From the IMG/VR virus record IMGVR_UViG_3300043399_000877, positions 248,001 through 312,000 of that record: a stretch of DNA of 64,000 bases; one strand, 5' to 3'. The position numbers and the translations under genes are program-made. The notes below the pieces were generated by a model that did not search any database, was not told the origin of the DNA, and saw only the letters and a program-made list of their open reading frames with translations. Source of the DNA: a virus. Within the stretch, counting starts at the first letter, position 1; every line of letters begins with the position of its first letter. Shown piece by piece: positions 26,875 through 35,316 of the stretch.

Positions 26875-28117
26875 CTTCTTTAAATCCTCTCGCTAAGAAG
26901 TCGTTAGTAGTTGTTCTTATAACTTGCCAATTCGCAAATGATTTATCAGTTACGATATCTTTTATAGGATGAATAAATTGGCTCATGGGTTTTTTACGCC
27001 AGTCAATATCTTGTATTGTGGCGATAGTTAATTCATGAAGTTCTTTGTTATGGTGTTTAAATAATGCTTCTTTAACAAACTCATATCCAGTTACTTTTTC
27101 GTAAAAATTTAAATGTTTTGAACCATATTTCATACTTATACGCCGTTTAAAATCGTAGTCAACAGTAGTGGTGTTCAACACTTCTGGTATTGAAATATAA
27201 GAAAACACTTGTTCGGGGCTATACATAAAAAAATCATAAACGCATACGTTATTAGTTAAATGCACCCATGTGGGGGCTGACAGACCTATTGAATACGAGC
27301 AATCTCCTATACACACTTCATTTTTTGAATTCATCTTCATTTCTACTTGATCAGACGCCATAATTGGAACGCCGCCTATCGAGTTTATGTATTCTATCAT
27401 GTATTGCTGTGTATAAAGATATGGTAGTAAAAAATAGGTTTCGTAAATTCCTTTTATAAAATAGTCCCTGTGCCGATTGTCATAAAGGTCATTTAAAATG
27501 TAAACATCTTTTGTTCTCAGTGTCAAATCAAATCGTTTACATAAATCCACAGCAGTTTTTATATCGTGTTCGTTTAACACCTCATCATTGTGTTTATATA
27601 CCATAGTAAATGGTATAAAATCTACTCCCGCTTCTATAAAAGCCAATGCCATGAGTTCTGAATCTAAACCACCGCTTAGGCATAGGTAGATATCACCGTA
27701 TCTATTTTTAATGTCAACAGCACTCTTTTTGCATTCGTCCCACCAACTTCCAATGTTTTCAGTTTCGGGAATTTTAAATTTTTCTATAAATGGTAATTCT
27801 GGTATTTTTGGAAGTGCTGTAAGCCCGTACCCAAACTCCAAATGTGAATTTTTTGAAAATCTGCAAATATTGGGTGATTTGAAATTTTTGTTTACTAGGT
27901 AATAGTTGCAAATTTCAGAACCCACCATCACCTTTACTGCCTTGTGCGAATCTGTTTTTTTAATAGTTATGGATTCATAAGGGTCACAAACCTTATACGG
28001 TATACTGGAGAGATTGTATTTGCCAGGCGGGACATAGACAGCGGGGTGTGGTATCAGTGGCTTCTTGAATTGTTTGTAAAGAAAATTCTCCACATCTGAA
28101 ATGTACAATTTTGACAT
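26849..28117 (-). CDS. Asparagine-synthetase-like PP-loop protein without glutaminase domain
   Basis: 422 residues. 'LCLSGGLDSEL' (SGGLDS at 148-153) is the ATP-binding motif of the asparagine synthetase/beta-lactam synthetase AANH fold, which adenylates a carboxylate for amide formation. The first ~140 residues do not start with the catalytic Cys of a glutaminase domain, so ammonia would come from elsewhere or an amine such as a polyamine could attack. It overlaps homospermidine synthase by 26 bases and follows the AMP ligase without a gap. Substrate unknown. Confidence 0.68.
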   Translation of the reverse strand: MSKLYISDVENFLYKQFKKPLIPHPAVYVPPGKYNLSSIPYKVCDPYESITIKKTDSHKAVKVMVGSEICNYYLVNKNFKSPNICRFSKNSHLEFGYGLTALPKIPELPFIEKFKIPETENIGSWWDECKKSAVDIKNRYGDIYLCLSGGLDSELMALAFIEAGVDFIPFTMVYKHNDEVLNEHDIKTAVDLCKRFDLTLRTKDVYILNDLYDNRHRDYFIKGIYETYFLLPYLYTQQYMIEYINSIGGVPIMASDQVEMKMNSKNEVCIGDCSYSIGLSAPTWVHLTNNVCVYDFFMYSPEQVFSYISIPEVLNTTTVDYDFKRRISMKYGSKHLNFYEKVTGYEFVKEALFKHHNKELHELTIATIQDIDWRKKPMSQFIHPIKDIVTDKSFANWQVIRTTTNDFLARGFKEDDKDYYDI

Positions 28118-29503
28118 TTATTCTACGTTGTTTACTAATTCTTGTCTTTTTATTTTTCCGTTATAAGATACTGGAATTCTTTTTATTTTAACAAACTTAC
28201 ACTCATAAATCAAGTAGTTTTTTTTCAAAATGTTCAATATTTCAGGATACAATTGTTCGGCAACATTCAAGCATAGTACAACTATTTCTTCATTTTTTTG
28301 ACTAACCAACACATCAATATTAAGTTGTTCTTTTATTTTACGTTCTATGGTGTGTGGAAACAACATGGTATTTTTCACAGTTATGGCGTCTTTTTCACGG
28401 CCCATCAATACCAAATCATTATTTTTTGTAAGATATCCATAATCCCCAGTGTTAAACCAGCCATCGATCGACAGCGGGGTAATTCCATTTTGTGGAGTAT
28501 AGTAACCTTTCGCGATAGTGGGGCCTGACAAATGCACAACACCCTCAACGTTGTTAAACGCATCATTTTTTAGAAATGTTAGATTTAACGAGTCTATTAT
28601 TTTTCCAACTCCTTCTTCGTAACCATTGTTTATGCTTATAGTGGCTGTAGTTTCAGTCATACCATAACCATTTACTAACGGTAATTTAAAAAAGTCTGTT
28701 ATAAACTCGTGGTCTTCTTTTTTAATAGAATCTCCACCATAAGAAATGTATCTTATGCTTTTTGCATTAAACTTTTTTTCTTTCATAATAGTGGTAAGTC
28801 TAACCAATCCTACAGGTGTAAACGAAACCATAGAGATGTTATATTTTTTAAAATCTTTTAACTGAGACATACTAAATTTGTTGCTAACATAAATGCATGC
28901 CTCTGAAAATATAATACCTAGCGACAAGTTTAAACCAAAAACAAATGTGGCTGGTAATATGAGATACAATACGTCGTTACTTGATACATTTCGGTTTTTT
29001 TTGGTAAGTGCTGCTCCGTGTAACAAATTGGAATCTGTTAGAAATGCTATTTTTATTTTTCCACTGGTTCCTGATGTGTGCAGCATTATTCCCTCTTCTT
29101 GGAGAGATGGATCAACAGTTGTATTAATTTTAGCAAATTTAAAATTTTCTAACTTATCAAATTTAGCATCTAACAACAGTTTACTTTTGGAAGTTGTAAA
29201 AATAAAATTTGGAAGAGAACTATGTAGAATACTGTCTAATTCAGAGTCAGTTATGTTCTCGTTCACCAGTATCGGAATAGCACCGATTTTTTTAAGAGCA
29301 AAAAATAAAACAAAAAAATCTATCGAGTTACCACCGATGTACATAACTTTGTGGAATTTTTTAATACCGACGCTGTCAAGCGTAACAGAAAGGTCGTCAA
29401 CATGTGTATAAAAATCGAAATACGTTAGGACTCTTTTCGAGTCAATTAACGCTTTTGATAAAAGATTCTTTTTATTTTCCAATAAGTCATATACACGATT
29501 CAT
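28118..29503 (-). CDS. AMP-forming acyl/aryl ligase (ANL superfamily)
   Basis: 461 residues. 'HTSGTSGK' near 142-149 is the P-loop (motif A3), 'NGYGMTETTATIS' is A5 and 'GWFNTGDYGYL' with 'LMGREKDAI' is A7-A8. It would activate a carboxylic acid as acyl-AMP and pass it to CoA, a carrier or an amine. It is shorter than the usual ~500-550, mostly in the N-terminal part. I used ATG 29503, which overlaps the upstream TGA; ATG 29521 would add six residues. In this operon it could supply the acyl group for the GNAT-like protein at 29500. Confidence 0.8.
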   Translation of the reverse strand: MNRVYDLLENKKNLLSKALIDSKRVLTYFDFYTHVDDLSVTLDSVGIKKFHKVMYIGGNSIDFFVLFFALKKIGAIPILVNENITDSELDSILHSSLPNFIFTTSKSKLLLDAKFDKLENFKFAKINTTVDPSLQEEGIMLHTSGTSGKIKIAFLTDSNLLHGAALTKKNRNVSSNDVLYLILPATFVFGLNLSLGIIFSEACIYVSNKFSMSQLKDFKKYNISMVSFTPVGLVRLTTIMKEKKFNAKSIRYISYGGDSIKKEDHEFITDFFKLPLVNGYGMTETTATISINNGYEEGVGKIIDSLNLTFLKNDAFNNVEGVVHLSGPTIAKGYYTPQNGITPLSIDGWFNTGDYGYLTKNNDLVLMGREKDAITVKNTMLFPHTIERKIKEQLNIDVLVSQKNEEIVVLCLNVAEQLYPEILNILKKNYLIYECKFVKIKRIPVSYNGKIKRQELVNNVE

Positions 29504-30069
29504 TCTTCTAACATTTTCCATTCATCAACAGTTATAGTGTCGAAAGGCAACGTCGATCCATTAAAAGATTTAAACATTACTTTTTGATAAGCTGATTTTT
29601 TAAATGATGTGGGAACTACCCGGATCATATTTTCCATTATAACCCAGTCATGATAGAACTCAAGTTTGCTTTTTGCTTTTTTGAAATATAATTCTGACTT
29701 GTAGTGTTCTCTTGAATTAAACACGATAGATATGTCGTCTTTGTGTTTATTCACTTGATGTGGTACAATATACATTGGATTGTAAAAATCATATATTTTA
29801 TTTCTAAATTTTGGATTTACAAATGTTCTATTAGAACTTCTGTATATTCCCTGACCCCATCCCGGCCTAGAATACAGTCCACTAAAACACACTATTTCAT
29901 CATCTTCATTAGTAAGTAAGTCAAAAGAAAGATGGTTTTTCAAATCCATCTTTTCATAAGTATAGTTTTCTGCACGTTTGTCATCCACAGCCGATAGCAT
30001 ATCAAACATCTTTTTAAGCGAGGTGCTGTCTGTCACCTCGCCATGTGATACAACATTTACAATTTTCAT
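29500..30069 (-). CDS. GNAT-acetyltransferase-like protein
   Basis: 189 residues. 'DEIVCFSGLYSR' followed by 'GIYRSSNRTFVNPKFRN' resembles strand 4 and the region before the acetyl-CoA loop in phage GNAT-like proteins; the canonical QxxGxG/A loop is not clear. 'FNSREHYKSELYFKKAKS' and 'DWVIMENMIRV' fit the C-terminal half. If it is an N-acyltransferase, the polyamine or its precursor is an obvious acceptor, but this is inference. Overlaps both neighbours by four bases. Confidence 0.42.
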   Translation of the reverse strand: MKIVNVVSHGEVTDSTSLKKMFDMLSAVDDKRAENYTYEKMDLKNHLSFDLLTNEDDEIVCFSGLYSRPGWGQGIYRSSNRTFVNPKFRNKIYDFYNPMYIVPHQVNKHKDDISIVFNSREHYKSELYFKKAKSKLEFYHDWVIMENMIRVVPTSFKKSAYQKVMFKSFNGSTLPFDTITVDEWKMLEE

Positions 30070-31202
30070 TTTAATACTACTACTTTTAATTTATCAAAAC
30101 CGTTAAATTGTGTAGAATACACACTGGTATATGCACCAGTATTGTGTATTAGTATTTTGTCCCCTGCCTTGACTTTAGACGGAAGCTTTGGTTTATAGCG
30201 CTCGTATAGAATGTCACCACTGTGTAATGTTGGTCCAGCGACAATAAACTCTTCCGATTCTCCTGTTACGTTTGGGACAGACAGTCCATATTTGAATACT
30301 TCGCCATCTGTGCTGTATAGACCTCCAAAGCGGCCAATATTTAAATACAACCATCTATGAGAATCATTGTCGTCTTTTTTACTAGCTAAAATGACCTCAG
30401 CTGCAATTATACCGCAATTTGCAACCATTGCCCGACCAGGCTCGGCTATCAAGTGTTCGACGGTTCCAAATTTTTGGGTTATTGTGTTTTTTAGTACCCG
30501 GCAATACTCTGGAATTTCGGTTATAGCTTCATCATATTCAGAAGGGAAGCCGCCACCTATGTTGAGTAAATTCATGGTATGACCGTATTCTTTAGCAGTA
30601 TTCCATAGGTCAGAAATAGTGTCTAAACTTTCGAACCATTGTTGTGGATGCAGGGTCTGCGACCCTATATGAAAACTTAAACCAACAATTTTAACGTTTA
30701 ACGTTTTACTTTTTTCAAGTATTGACAGTGCCATGTTTGGACTGCATCCAAATTTTTTACTAAGTGGGCGTTTTGCTCCAGTATCTCCTAGAAGTACTCT
30801 CAAAAAAACATTACCGCCGGGAGCATAATTTGATATTTTTTCTACTTCTTCCACAGCGTCAGCAGCAAACAAGTTCACTCCCATCTTGTGTGCATACTTT
30901 ACATCTCGTATAGTTTTTATGGTACTTCCATAACTTATTGATGAAGGAGACGCCCCTGCTTCTAAACACATTTTTATTTCGTTAGCACTCGCAGCGTCAA
31001 AATTACTGCCAAGAGCTACCAGAGTTTTAAGAACTTCTTTGTTCGGATTTGCTTTTATAGCATAGTGAATTTTAAAATTGGGGAGATTATTTTTAAAAAC
31101 TTCAAAGTTTTCTTTTACTTTATCTAAATCTAAAATAAGGGTGGGTTTTTTAAAAGTTTTGTCTAATGCGTATTTGTGAAGTTTTTCCATCTTACTATCC
31201 AT
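30066..31202 (-). CDS. Ornithine/lysine-decarboxylase-like PLP enzyme (fold type III)
   Basis: 378 residues. 'HYAIKANPN' carries the PLP lysine (about K50), then 'FHIGSQ', 'NIGGGFPS' and 'AEPGRAMVA' for phosphate and ring contacts. 'GDTGAKRPLSKKFG' and 'NIGRFGGL' match bacterial ornithine/lysine decarboxylases, so putrescine production is the best guess. The catalytic loop, usually GPTCDSxD, reads 'GPTLHSGD': the Cys donated across the dimer and the following Asp are Leu and His. It may therefore use another acid or be altered in reaction. First gene of the operon. ATG 31202 directly follows a hairpin; 31190 is an alternative. Confidence 0.75.
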   Translation of the reverse strand: MDSKMEKLHKYALDKTFKKPTLILDLDKVKENFEVFKNNLPNFKIHYAIKANPNKEVLKTLVALGSNFDAASANEIKMCLEAGASPSSISYGSTIKTIRDVKYAHKMGVNLFAADAVEEVEKISNYAPGGNVFLRVLLGDTGAKRPLSKKFGCSPNMALSILEKSKTLNVKIVGLSFHIGSQTLHPQQWFESLDTISDLWNTAKEYGHTMNLLNIGGGFPSEYDEAITEIPEYCRVLKNTITQKFGTVEHLIAEPGRAMVANCGIIAAEVILASKKDDNDSHRWLYLNIGRFGGLYSTDGEVFKYGLSVPNVTGESEEFIVAGPTLHSGDILYERYKPKLPSKVKAGDKILIHNTGAYTSVYSTQFNGFDKLKVVVLK

Positions 31203-31205
31203 GTT

Positions 31206-31228
31206 GGGTGGGTGTTTATAGCCCACCC
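31206..31228 (-). terminator. GC-rich hairpin before the decarboxylase start
   Basis: GGGTGGG and CCCACCC pair around a nine-base loop. On the minus strand the stem ends four bases before the ATG at 31202 and lies 14 bases after the fibre gene's stop. There is no T-run, so it may be a weak terminator, a 5' stabilising stem or a translational control element. Confidence 0.5.
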
Positions 31229-31236
31229 TTCATAGA

Positions 31237-31244
31237 TATTTATT
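31237..31244 (-). promoter_or_regulatory. Late-promoter-like AATAAATA
   Basis: Seven of eight bases of TATAAATA on the minus strand, overlapping the stop codon of the fibre gene. A start six or seven bases downstream would place the 31206-31228 hairpin at the very 5' end of the mRNA. Confidence 0.42.
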
Positions 31245-32358
31245 ATGACGCAGCTACCCCAGTGTCCAAGTTGATCCAACCACCATTTTGGTATCCTTCA
31301 AACTTGTTGTTTGTAGTGTTGTATATAACCATTCCATTTACTGGAGTTAGTGCATCTCTCTGGACTGTGGTCAAGTTTCCAAATTGTACAAAACCCGATG
31401 CTTTTACGTTACCCCTCACATCGAGTTTTTCAGAAGGAGTAAACGTGCCTACGCCTAAGTTTGAATTCTTGGAAAAAACAACATATGTTGACTCGTCAAA
31501 AGTGACACCATACTGACCGTATGCTATGAATATACCACCGTTGTCAGCACCGATTGTTGCCTTTGTTGAACTACCCTCGGCGTCGTGTTTTTCAAAATCA
31601 AGTCTTCCATATAGCATTGAGTCGTCAACAACTCCAGTCTGGTGTCTTTGGAGTTTAATAGTTGACAAATTGTTATTGCCTTTTATGATTACTTTGGTTA
31701 AACTGGAGTCATCGTTGTCTAAAATTAATGATTCTGTAAAATTAATTAGTCCAACGTTTACTGAATTGTTTGAAGAATCTACTATAATAGAGCTGTCTGC
31801 ACCAACAATGTTTATATTATACGAACCGCCACTTACGATCCCGACATTAGTAAGCAAACTGCCGTCACCTATAAATTTTCCATAAATTTCATTAGTAGCA
31901 GAATTTACTATAATAGAACTGTCATCGCCAAAGACTGAACCACGCAGGCTTCCGGTCAAATCTCCAACAAAGTTTCCAGTAACCGTATTTGTATCACGGT
32001 TTAAAATGATACTGCTATCAGCGCCAACCACGTTTATGCTGTAAAATCCACCATCAACTATGTCACTGACATTTGGTAAATTAACAAGCTGGCTACCATC
32101 ACCGACAAATTTGGTAGCAGTTACTATCCCAGTGATAGTTATGTCACCGGTTCCAGTAATATCATAATTGTTTAAATTCATGTTCCTCGTAAGGACATCT
32201 GGAGACTCGGTTAAGTCTCCGCTTATTAGTATGCCACCAAGAGTTACACCGTCGCCCACAAATAAAGATTTTGTGTCGGTTGTGTATACAAGTTCGCCTT
32301 CTGCAAATATGACTGCCTGTCTTTCAAGGTCAGTTCCACGTCGCAATCTTAAAGCCAT
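31243..32358 (-). CDS. Fibre-like virion protein with repeats
   Basis: 371 residues, starting 'MALRLRRGTDLERQAVIFAEGELVYTTDTKSLFVGDG', cut here into its blocks 'LRLRRGTDLER' and 'GELVYTTDTKSLFVGDG', which are typical of marine phage tail-fibre or hook proteins. The middle holds repeats of the form '(V/I)VGADSSII...N.V.G', with 'GDDSSII' between. The C-terminus ('LTPVNGMVIYNTTNNKFEGYQNG') is also common in fibre tips. CAGGAG precedes the ATG, and an exact TATAAATA lies upstream, consistent with late expression. Confidence 0.7.
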   Translation of the reverse strand: MALRLRRGTDLERQAVIFAEGELVYTTDTKSLFVGDGVTLGGILISGDLTESPDVLTRNMNLNNYDITGTGDITITGIVTATKFVGDGSQLVNLPNVSDIVDGGFYSINVVGADSSIILNRDTNTVTGNFVGDLTGSLRGSVFGDDSSIIVNSATNEIYGKFIGDGSLLTNVGIVSGGSYNINIVGADSSIIVDSSNNSVNVGLINFTESLILDNDDSSLTKVIIKGNNNLSTIKLQRHQTGVVDDSMLYGRLDFEKHDAEGSSTKATIGADNGGIFIAYGQYGVTFDESTYVVFSKNSNLGVGTFTPSEKLDVRGNVKASGFVQFGNLTTVQRDALTPVNGMVIYNTTNNKFEGYQNGGWINLDTGVAAS

Positions 32359-32386
32359 TCAAATTCTCCTGGATATATTATTCGAT

Positions 32387-32394
32387 GTATTTAT
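32387..32394 (-). promoter_or_regulatory. T4-late-type promoter TATAAATA
   Basis: Exact consensus on the minus strand, 29 bases before the fibre-like gene at 32358, with its CAGGAG ribosome site in between. Confidence 0.68.
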
Positions 32395-32422
32395 ACAATA
32401 TAACCAAAAGGAATGCCAAAAA

Positions 32423-32737
32423 TCATTTATTGTGCTTAAGAAAATAACCAACTCTGCGTGTTAGATACTTTTTAATTTTTTCTAAATCTAATTGGAAATC
32501 TACGTTTTCAATTTCACCCTCAAACTCGCTAAAAAGATCGTCGAGTGATTGCTCTATTTTTTCTTCTGGTTGGGATTTTCTACTTTCAGCCAAGTCGATT
32601 TCCCAAACAGTATCGTCTTCAAAAGTTATGGTTATGTTTTTTAAATACTCTAATGGAAGAAATTTTAGATCAATTTCTTCTAAAATTTCTTCCCATTTTT
32701 CGTTAGTATTTTCTGGATTTGATTTGCGGTTTTTCAA
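32423..32737 (-). CDS. Acidic protein of unknown function
   Basis: 104 residues, very rich in Glu and Asp ('EKWEEILEEIDLKFLPL', 'DDTVWEIDLAESRKSQPEE') with a basic C-terminus ('KKYLTRRVGYFLKHNK'). The pattern of acidic helices with a strand 'ITITFEDDTVWEI' is seen in small conserved marine phage proteins, but I know no function. It ends 64 bases before the fibre gene start. Confidence 0.6.
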   Translation of the reverse strand: MKNRKSNPENTNEKWEEILEEIDLKFLPLEYLKNITITFEDDTVWEIDLAESRKSQPEEKIEQSLDDLFSEFEGEIENVDFQLDLEKIKKYLTRRVGYFLKHNK

Positions 32738-32754
32738 CTCTCCATCTTCCTAAC

Positions 32755-33402
32755 TTACTCTTCTAGAGTTTTTACAACACTCTTTTTCTTAGTTGGAGAG
32801 AGTTGTTCAGCTTCGTCACGTAAACGCTTTGCTTCTTTGTACAGTGCATCTGCCTGCCCGCGTAGTTTTCGTGCGATATCCTCGTCGCTGAGGGGCTGCT
32901 CTACCGCAGCGGGTGCAGCATACACGGCAGCAGGGTCAGCTGTCTGCGGGGCTGTCTGAGCCTGTACGGCAGCAGGGCGCTGCCCAGGCACTCCTACTGG
33001 AGGCTGCGAGCCATCAGCACGTAATGCCAAATCGTGTATAGTAACGTTGCGTTGCTCGGCAATGACTTCATTAAGCTTGTCAAGAGCAATAGCTGTATTT
33101 GTGTTAGGAGTCATTTCAATATCCGAAGTAGCAATTTTGAAAAGACGCCCAGTCATATGGAATCCAGCAAGCATAACTCTGCCGTCCGGAAGTCTTGCTC
33201 TAGCCATAGCTTCTGCAAGTTCATAAGCTTCCTGTCCAGCAGCAGACTCAACTAACGATATGAGCGCATCGTGTTCGTCTGCCGGCAGTGAGTCAGTAAA
33301 CACAACCAACGAATGATACGGGTCGTTTGGCAATGTCCGGTATGCAACAATGGCTCTTCTTCGATTGTTTTTCAATCTACCAACGTGTTTTAAATTAATC
33401 AT
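32755..33402 (-). CDS. Conserved phage-type protein, Ala/Pro/Gln-rich linker
   Basis: 215 residues. The first ~115 residues form a compact domain ('RRRAIVAYRTLPNDPYHSLVV', then 'LPADEHDALISLVES'); a low-complexity linker of Ala, Pro, Gln and Val follows (about 125-165), then a charged coiled coil ('LRGQADALYKEAKRLRDEAEQL'-like). It uses more G+C-rich codons than the accessory island. ATG 33402 overlaps the upstream stop. No function recognised. Confidence 0.65.
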   Translation of the reverse strand: MINLKHVGRLKNNRRRAIVAYRTLPNDPYHSLVVFTDSLPADEHDALISLVESAAGQEAYELAEAMARARLPDGRVMLAGFHMTGRLFKIATSDIEMTPNTNTAIALDKLNEVIAEQRNVTIHDLALRADGSQPPVGVPGQRPAAVQAQTAPQTADPAAVYAAPAAVEQPLSDEDIARKLRGQADALYKEAKRLRDEAEQLSPTKKKSVVKTLEE

Positions 33403-33640
33403 TAGCGGCACCGTTAGTTGGTTCCGCAGCGGCAGCTTCGGCTGCCTTAGCTGCCTTTTGCTGCTCTTCTACAGCCCTTAAAAATGCATCTAATTTGTTA
33501 TATACGATGCCCACAGCAGCCATTTCGCCAGGTTTAAAAGAACTTCTTTCACTTGCGAGTTCAATAATTTGCTTCATTACTGCAAGATCTTGAATAGTCA
33601 AATCCTGTGGATTCGGTTGTGGTTGATTTTGTTCAGACAT
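33395..33640 (-). CDS. Small Ala/Gln-rich protein of unknown function
   Basis: 81 residues from ATG 33640, preceded by AAGGAG at good spacing. One helical segment ('DLAVMKQIIELASERSSF') is followed by an alanine-rich helix ('QQKAAKAAEAAAAEP'). Its stop overlaps the start of the gene at 33402, so the two are co-translated. Function unknown. Confidence 0.6.
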   Translation of the reverse strand: MSEQNQPQPNPQDLTIQDLAVMKQIIELASERSSFKPGEMAAVGIVYNKLDAFLRAVEEQQKAAKAAEAAAAEPTNGAAND

Positions 33641-33679
33641 CTTTAACTCCTTTACCAATTATATAGTCATAAAATGTTT

Positions 33680-33970
33680 TTAGTATTTCAAATATGGACA
33701 AGCTAAAAGAAAATAACTCAAGTCTTTGCTATTTTCAAAAGCTATGTTTGTTGAATATTTAACTTTGCCGCCGCCAAATCCTTTGAAAGACGGATCGAGT
33801 TTTGATCCGATAAAATATCGGCCAGTTGTGTGTTCATCTATCCATGATTGTAACGCTCTGCTCATATTGTAAGTTAAGTCAACATTCACAGACTCAAAAT
33901 GAGGCGGGCAAAATTTTGCCCGCCTCATTCCAAAAACGTTAAGTGGATTTATTTTTATCTTTTTATCCAT
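33680..33970 (-). CDS. Small protein of unknown function
   Basis: 96 residues from ATG 33970, which overlaps the last codons of the VWA gene (ATGGATAA). 'VDLTYNMSRALQSWIDEHTTGRYF' and 'GGGKVKYSTNIAFENSKDLSYFLL' suggest a compact mixed fold. Co-translation with the MoxR/VWA system is the only clue to its role. Longer in-frame starts lie inside the VWA gene. Confidence 0.55.
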   Translation of the reverse strand: MDKKIKINPLNVFGMRRAKFCPPHFESVNVDLTYNMSRALQSWIDEHTTGRYFIGSKLDPSFKGFGGGKVKYSTNIAFENSKDLSYFLLACPYLKY

Positions 33971-35228
33971 GCTTTTCGTCATAATGTGCTGTAACACCAA
34001 ACGGTGCTTGAAGGTTCTTGTCGCGGTTACTGTGGATGATAAACACAGTGTCGCAGTAGTTTTCGTCACCCCAACTTCCAAAAGGATATCCGTCGGTAAA
34101 CATGATAAACTTCTTGGGCTGGATGTCGTGATTTTTCATGTATTCCCAGTTACAGTCAAAGTCAGTACCACCACCGCCGTGGATCTGATAATCCATCAAC
34201 TCGTTTCCGCCGTCAGCAGTAAAGTCCTGCTCATTATATACCCGAGTATCAAAACACCACAGCTTAATGCGATAATCTTTATACTCGTCCATAATGCCTT
34301 TGACTTCGCTCAAGAAGTCTTTTGCCTGATCGTTACCAATAGAACCGCTCATGTCAATGCTTACGGCAATATCGATAGTCTCATCAAACTGCATACCCGG
34401 CAGCACAGCGCCCATATGCCAACCTTTGCGGTTAGGACGAGCAAACGTATAGTCGCTCTTAATGGTGCTCTGGATTTGCTGACGCAGCAATTGACGCCAG
34501 TTCATCTTGGGCTCGGTCAGTTCCTTGATCAGTCGCTGCACACCTGCCGGAGTGTTGCCAGCACCAGCAGCTTGCGAAGCTTGAATCATGGCTTCCTTGA
34601 TCTCGTCACGGATCTTTTGCAGTTCTTCCTTGCTATAACGCGGACGCCCTTTACCCTTGCCATCCTTGTCACCATCACCGTCACCATCACCATCGTCACC
34701 CCAGTCGAGGTGCTCGTCAAGCAAATCACCGAGTTCGTCAATGTTGATCTTCTTAGCATTTTTAAACAGGTCGTCATAAACTGCTTCACTGCTCCAGCCT
34801 TCATACTTGAAGTCTTGGAAGCAATCAACCAGTGTGGGCTTCTGTCCGATGCGGTCACGAACCAGCATGTTGTTGACGATGTAGTCAGCTGCAATGTTAT
34901 ACAGCTTGGGGTCACGATCTTCACGACGAGTCAAGTGGTCAAAAACACAGTGCAGGATTTCGTGAGCAATAACAAACTCAATCTCTTTGTTGTTCATTGC
35001 GTTGAAAAACTGCGTGTTGTAGTACAAATGACGTCCGTCAGTCGCAGCAGTCGTGCACCAATCGTCGCATTCTTGAACACGAAGACGGGTTGCCATGTTA
35101 CCGAAGAACGGATGCTTTAGCAGAAGACCAATACGTGCAGTAACCACACGTTCGTGGACATCTGCTCGCATACGCTCGAGTTCTTCTTTGCTGAGTTGCT
35201 TGGGCTGATACTTGGGCTTCTTTGCCAT
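33963..35228 (-). CDS. VWA-like / metallopeptidase-like protein (MoxR partner)
   Basis: 421 residues. The N-terminal half has 'FVIAHEILHCVFDH', an HExxH-type zinc motif; an acidic Asp/Gly linker follows ('DGDGDGDGDKDGKGKG'); the C-terminal half has 'AVSIDMSGSIGND', the MIDAS of a von Willebrand A domain, and 'IMFTDGYPFG'. Such proteins pair with MoxR AAA+ ATPases, as here (35317), probably as a chaperone or metal-insertion system of unknown target. GAGG precedes the ATG and a sigma70-like promoter lies upstream. G+C is clearly above that of the first 31 kb. Confidence 0.8.
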   Translation of the reverse strand: MAKKPKYQPKQLSKEELERMRADVHERVVTARIGLLLKHPFFGNMATRLRVQECDDWCTTAATDGRHLYYNTQFFNAMNNKEIEFVIAHEILHCVFDHLTRREDRDPKLYNIAADYIVNNMLVRDRIGQKPTLVDCFQDFKYEGWSSEAVYDDLFKNAKKINIDELGDLLDEHLDWGDDGDGDGDGDKDGKGKGRPRYSKEELQKIRDEIKEAMIQASQAAGAGNTPAGVQRLIKELTEPKMNWRQLLRQQIQSTIKSDYTFARPNRKGWHMGAVLPGMQFDETIDIAVSIDMSGSIGNDQAKDFLSEVKGIMDEYKDYRIKLWCFDTRVYNEQDFTADGGNELMDYQIHGGGGTDFDCNWEYMKNHDIQPKKFIMFTDGYPFGSWGDENYCDTVFIIHSNRDKNLQAPFGVTAHYDEKHG

Positions 35229-35253
35229 GTGCTTAATCCTCTATTGCGCCTTA

Positions 35254-35282
35254 ACAATAGCAAATGTGCTAAGGCAAGTCAA
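35254..35282 (-). promoter_or_regulatory. Sigma70-type promoter for the VWA gene
   Basis: On the minus strand TTGACT (five of six) and TATTGT (four of six) are separated by 17 bases, 26 bases before the ATG at 35228 and right after the MoxR terminator. Confidence 0.6.
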
Positions 35283-35309
35283 GAAAAAAAAGGGGGCGTT
35301 TCCGCCCCC
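35283..35309 (-). terminator. Intrinsic terminator after the MoxR gene
   Basis: GGGGGCGGAAACGCCCCC folds into a seven-base GC stem and is followed by eight T residues on the minus strand. It begins eight bases after the MoxR-like stop, a textbook intrinsic terminator. Confidence 0.88.
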
Positions 35310-35316
35310 AGTAGTT

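Noticed and set aside
33969-35120. Long open frame (383 codons) on the plus strand opposite the VWA gene
   Set aside because: It is a shadow of a G+C-rich gene with clear VWA and HExxH motifs; its own translation has no motif and a Val/Thr/Leu-rich composition.
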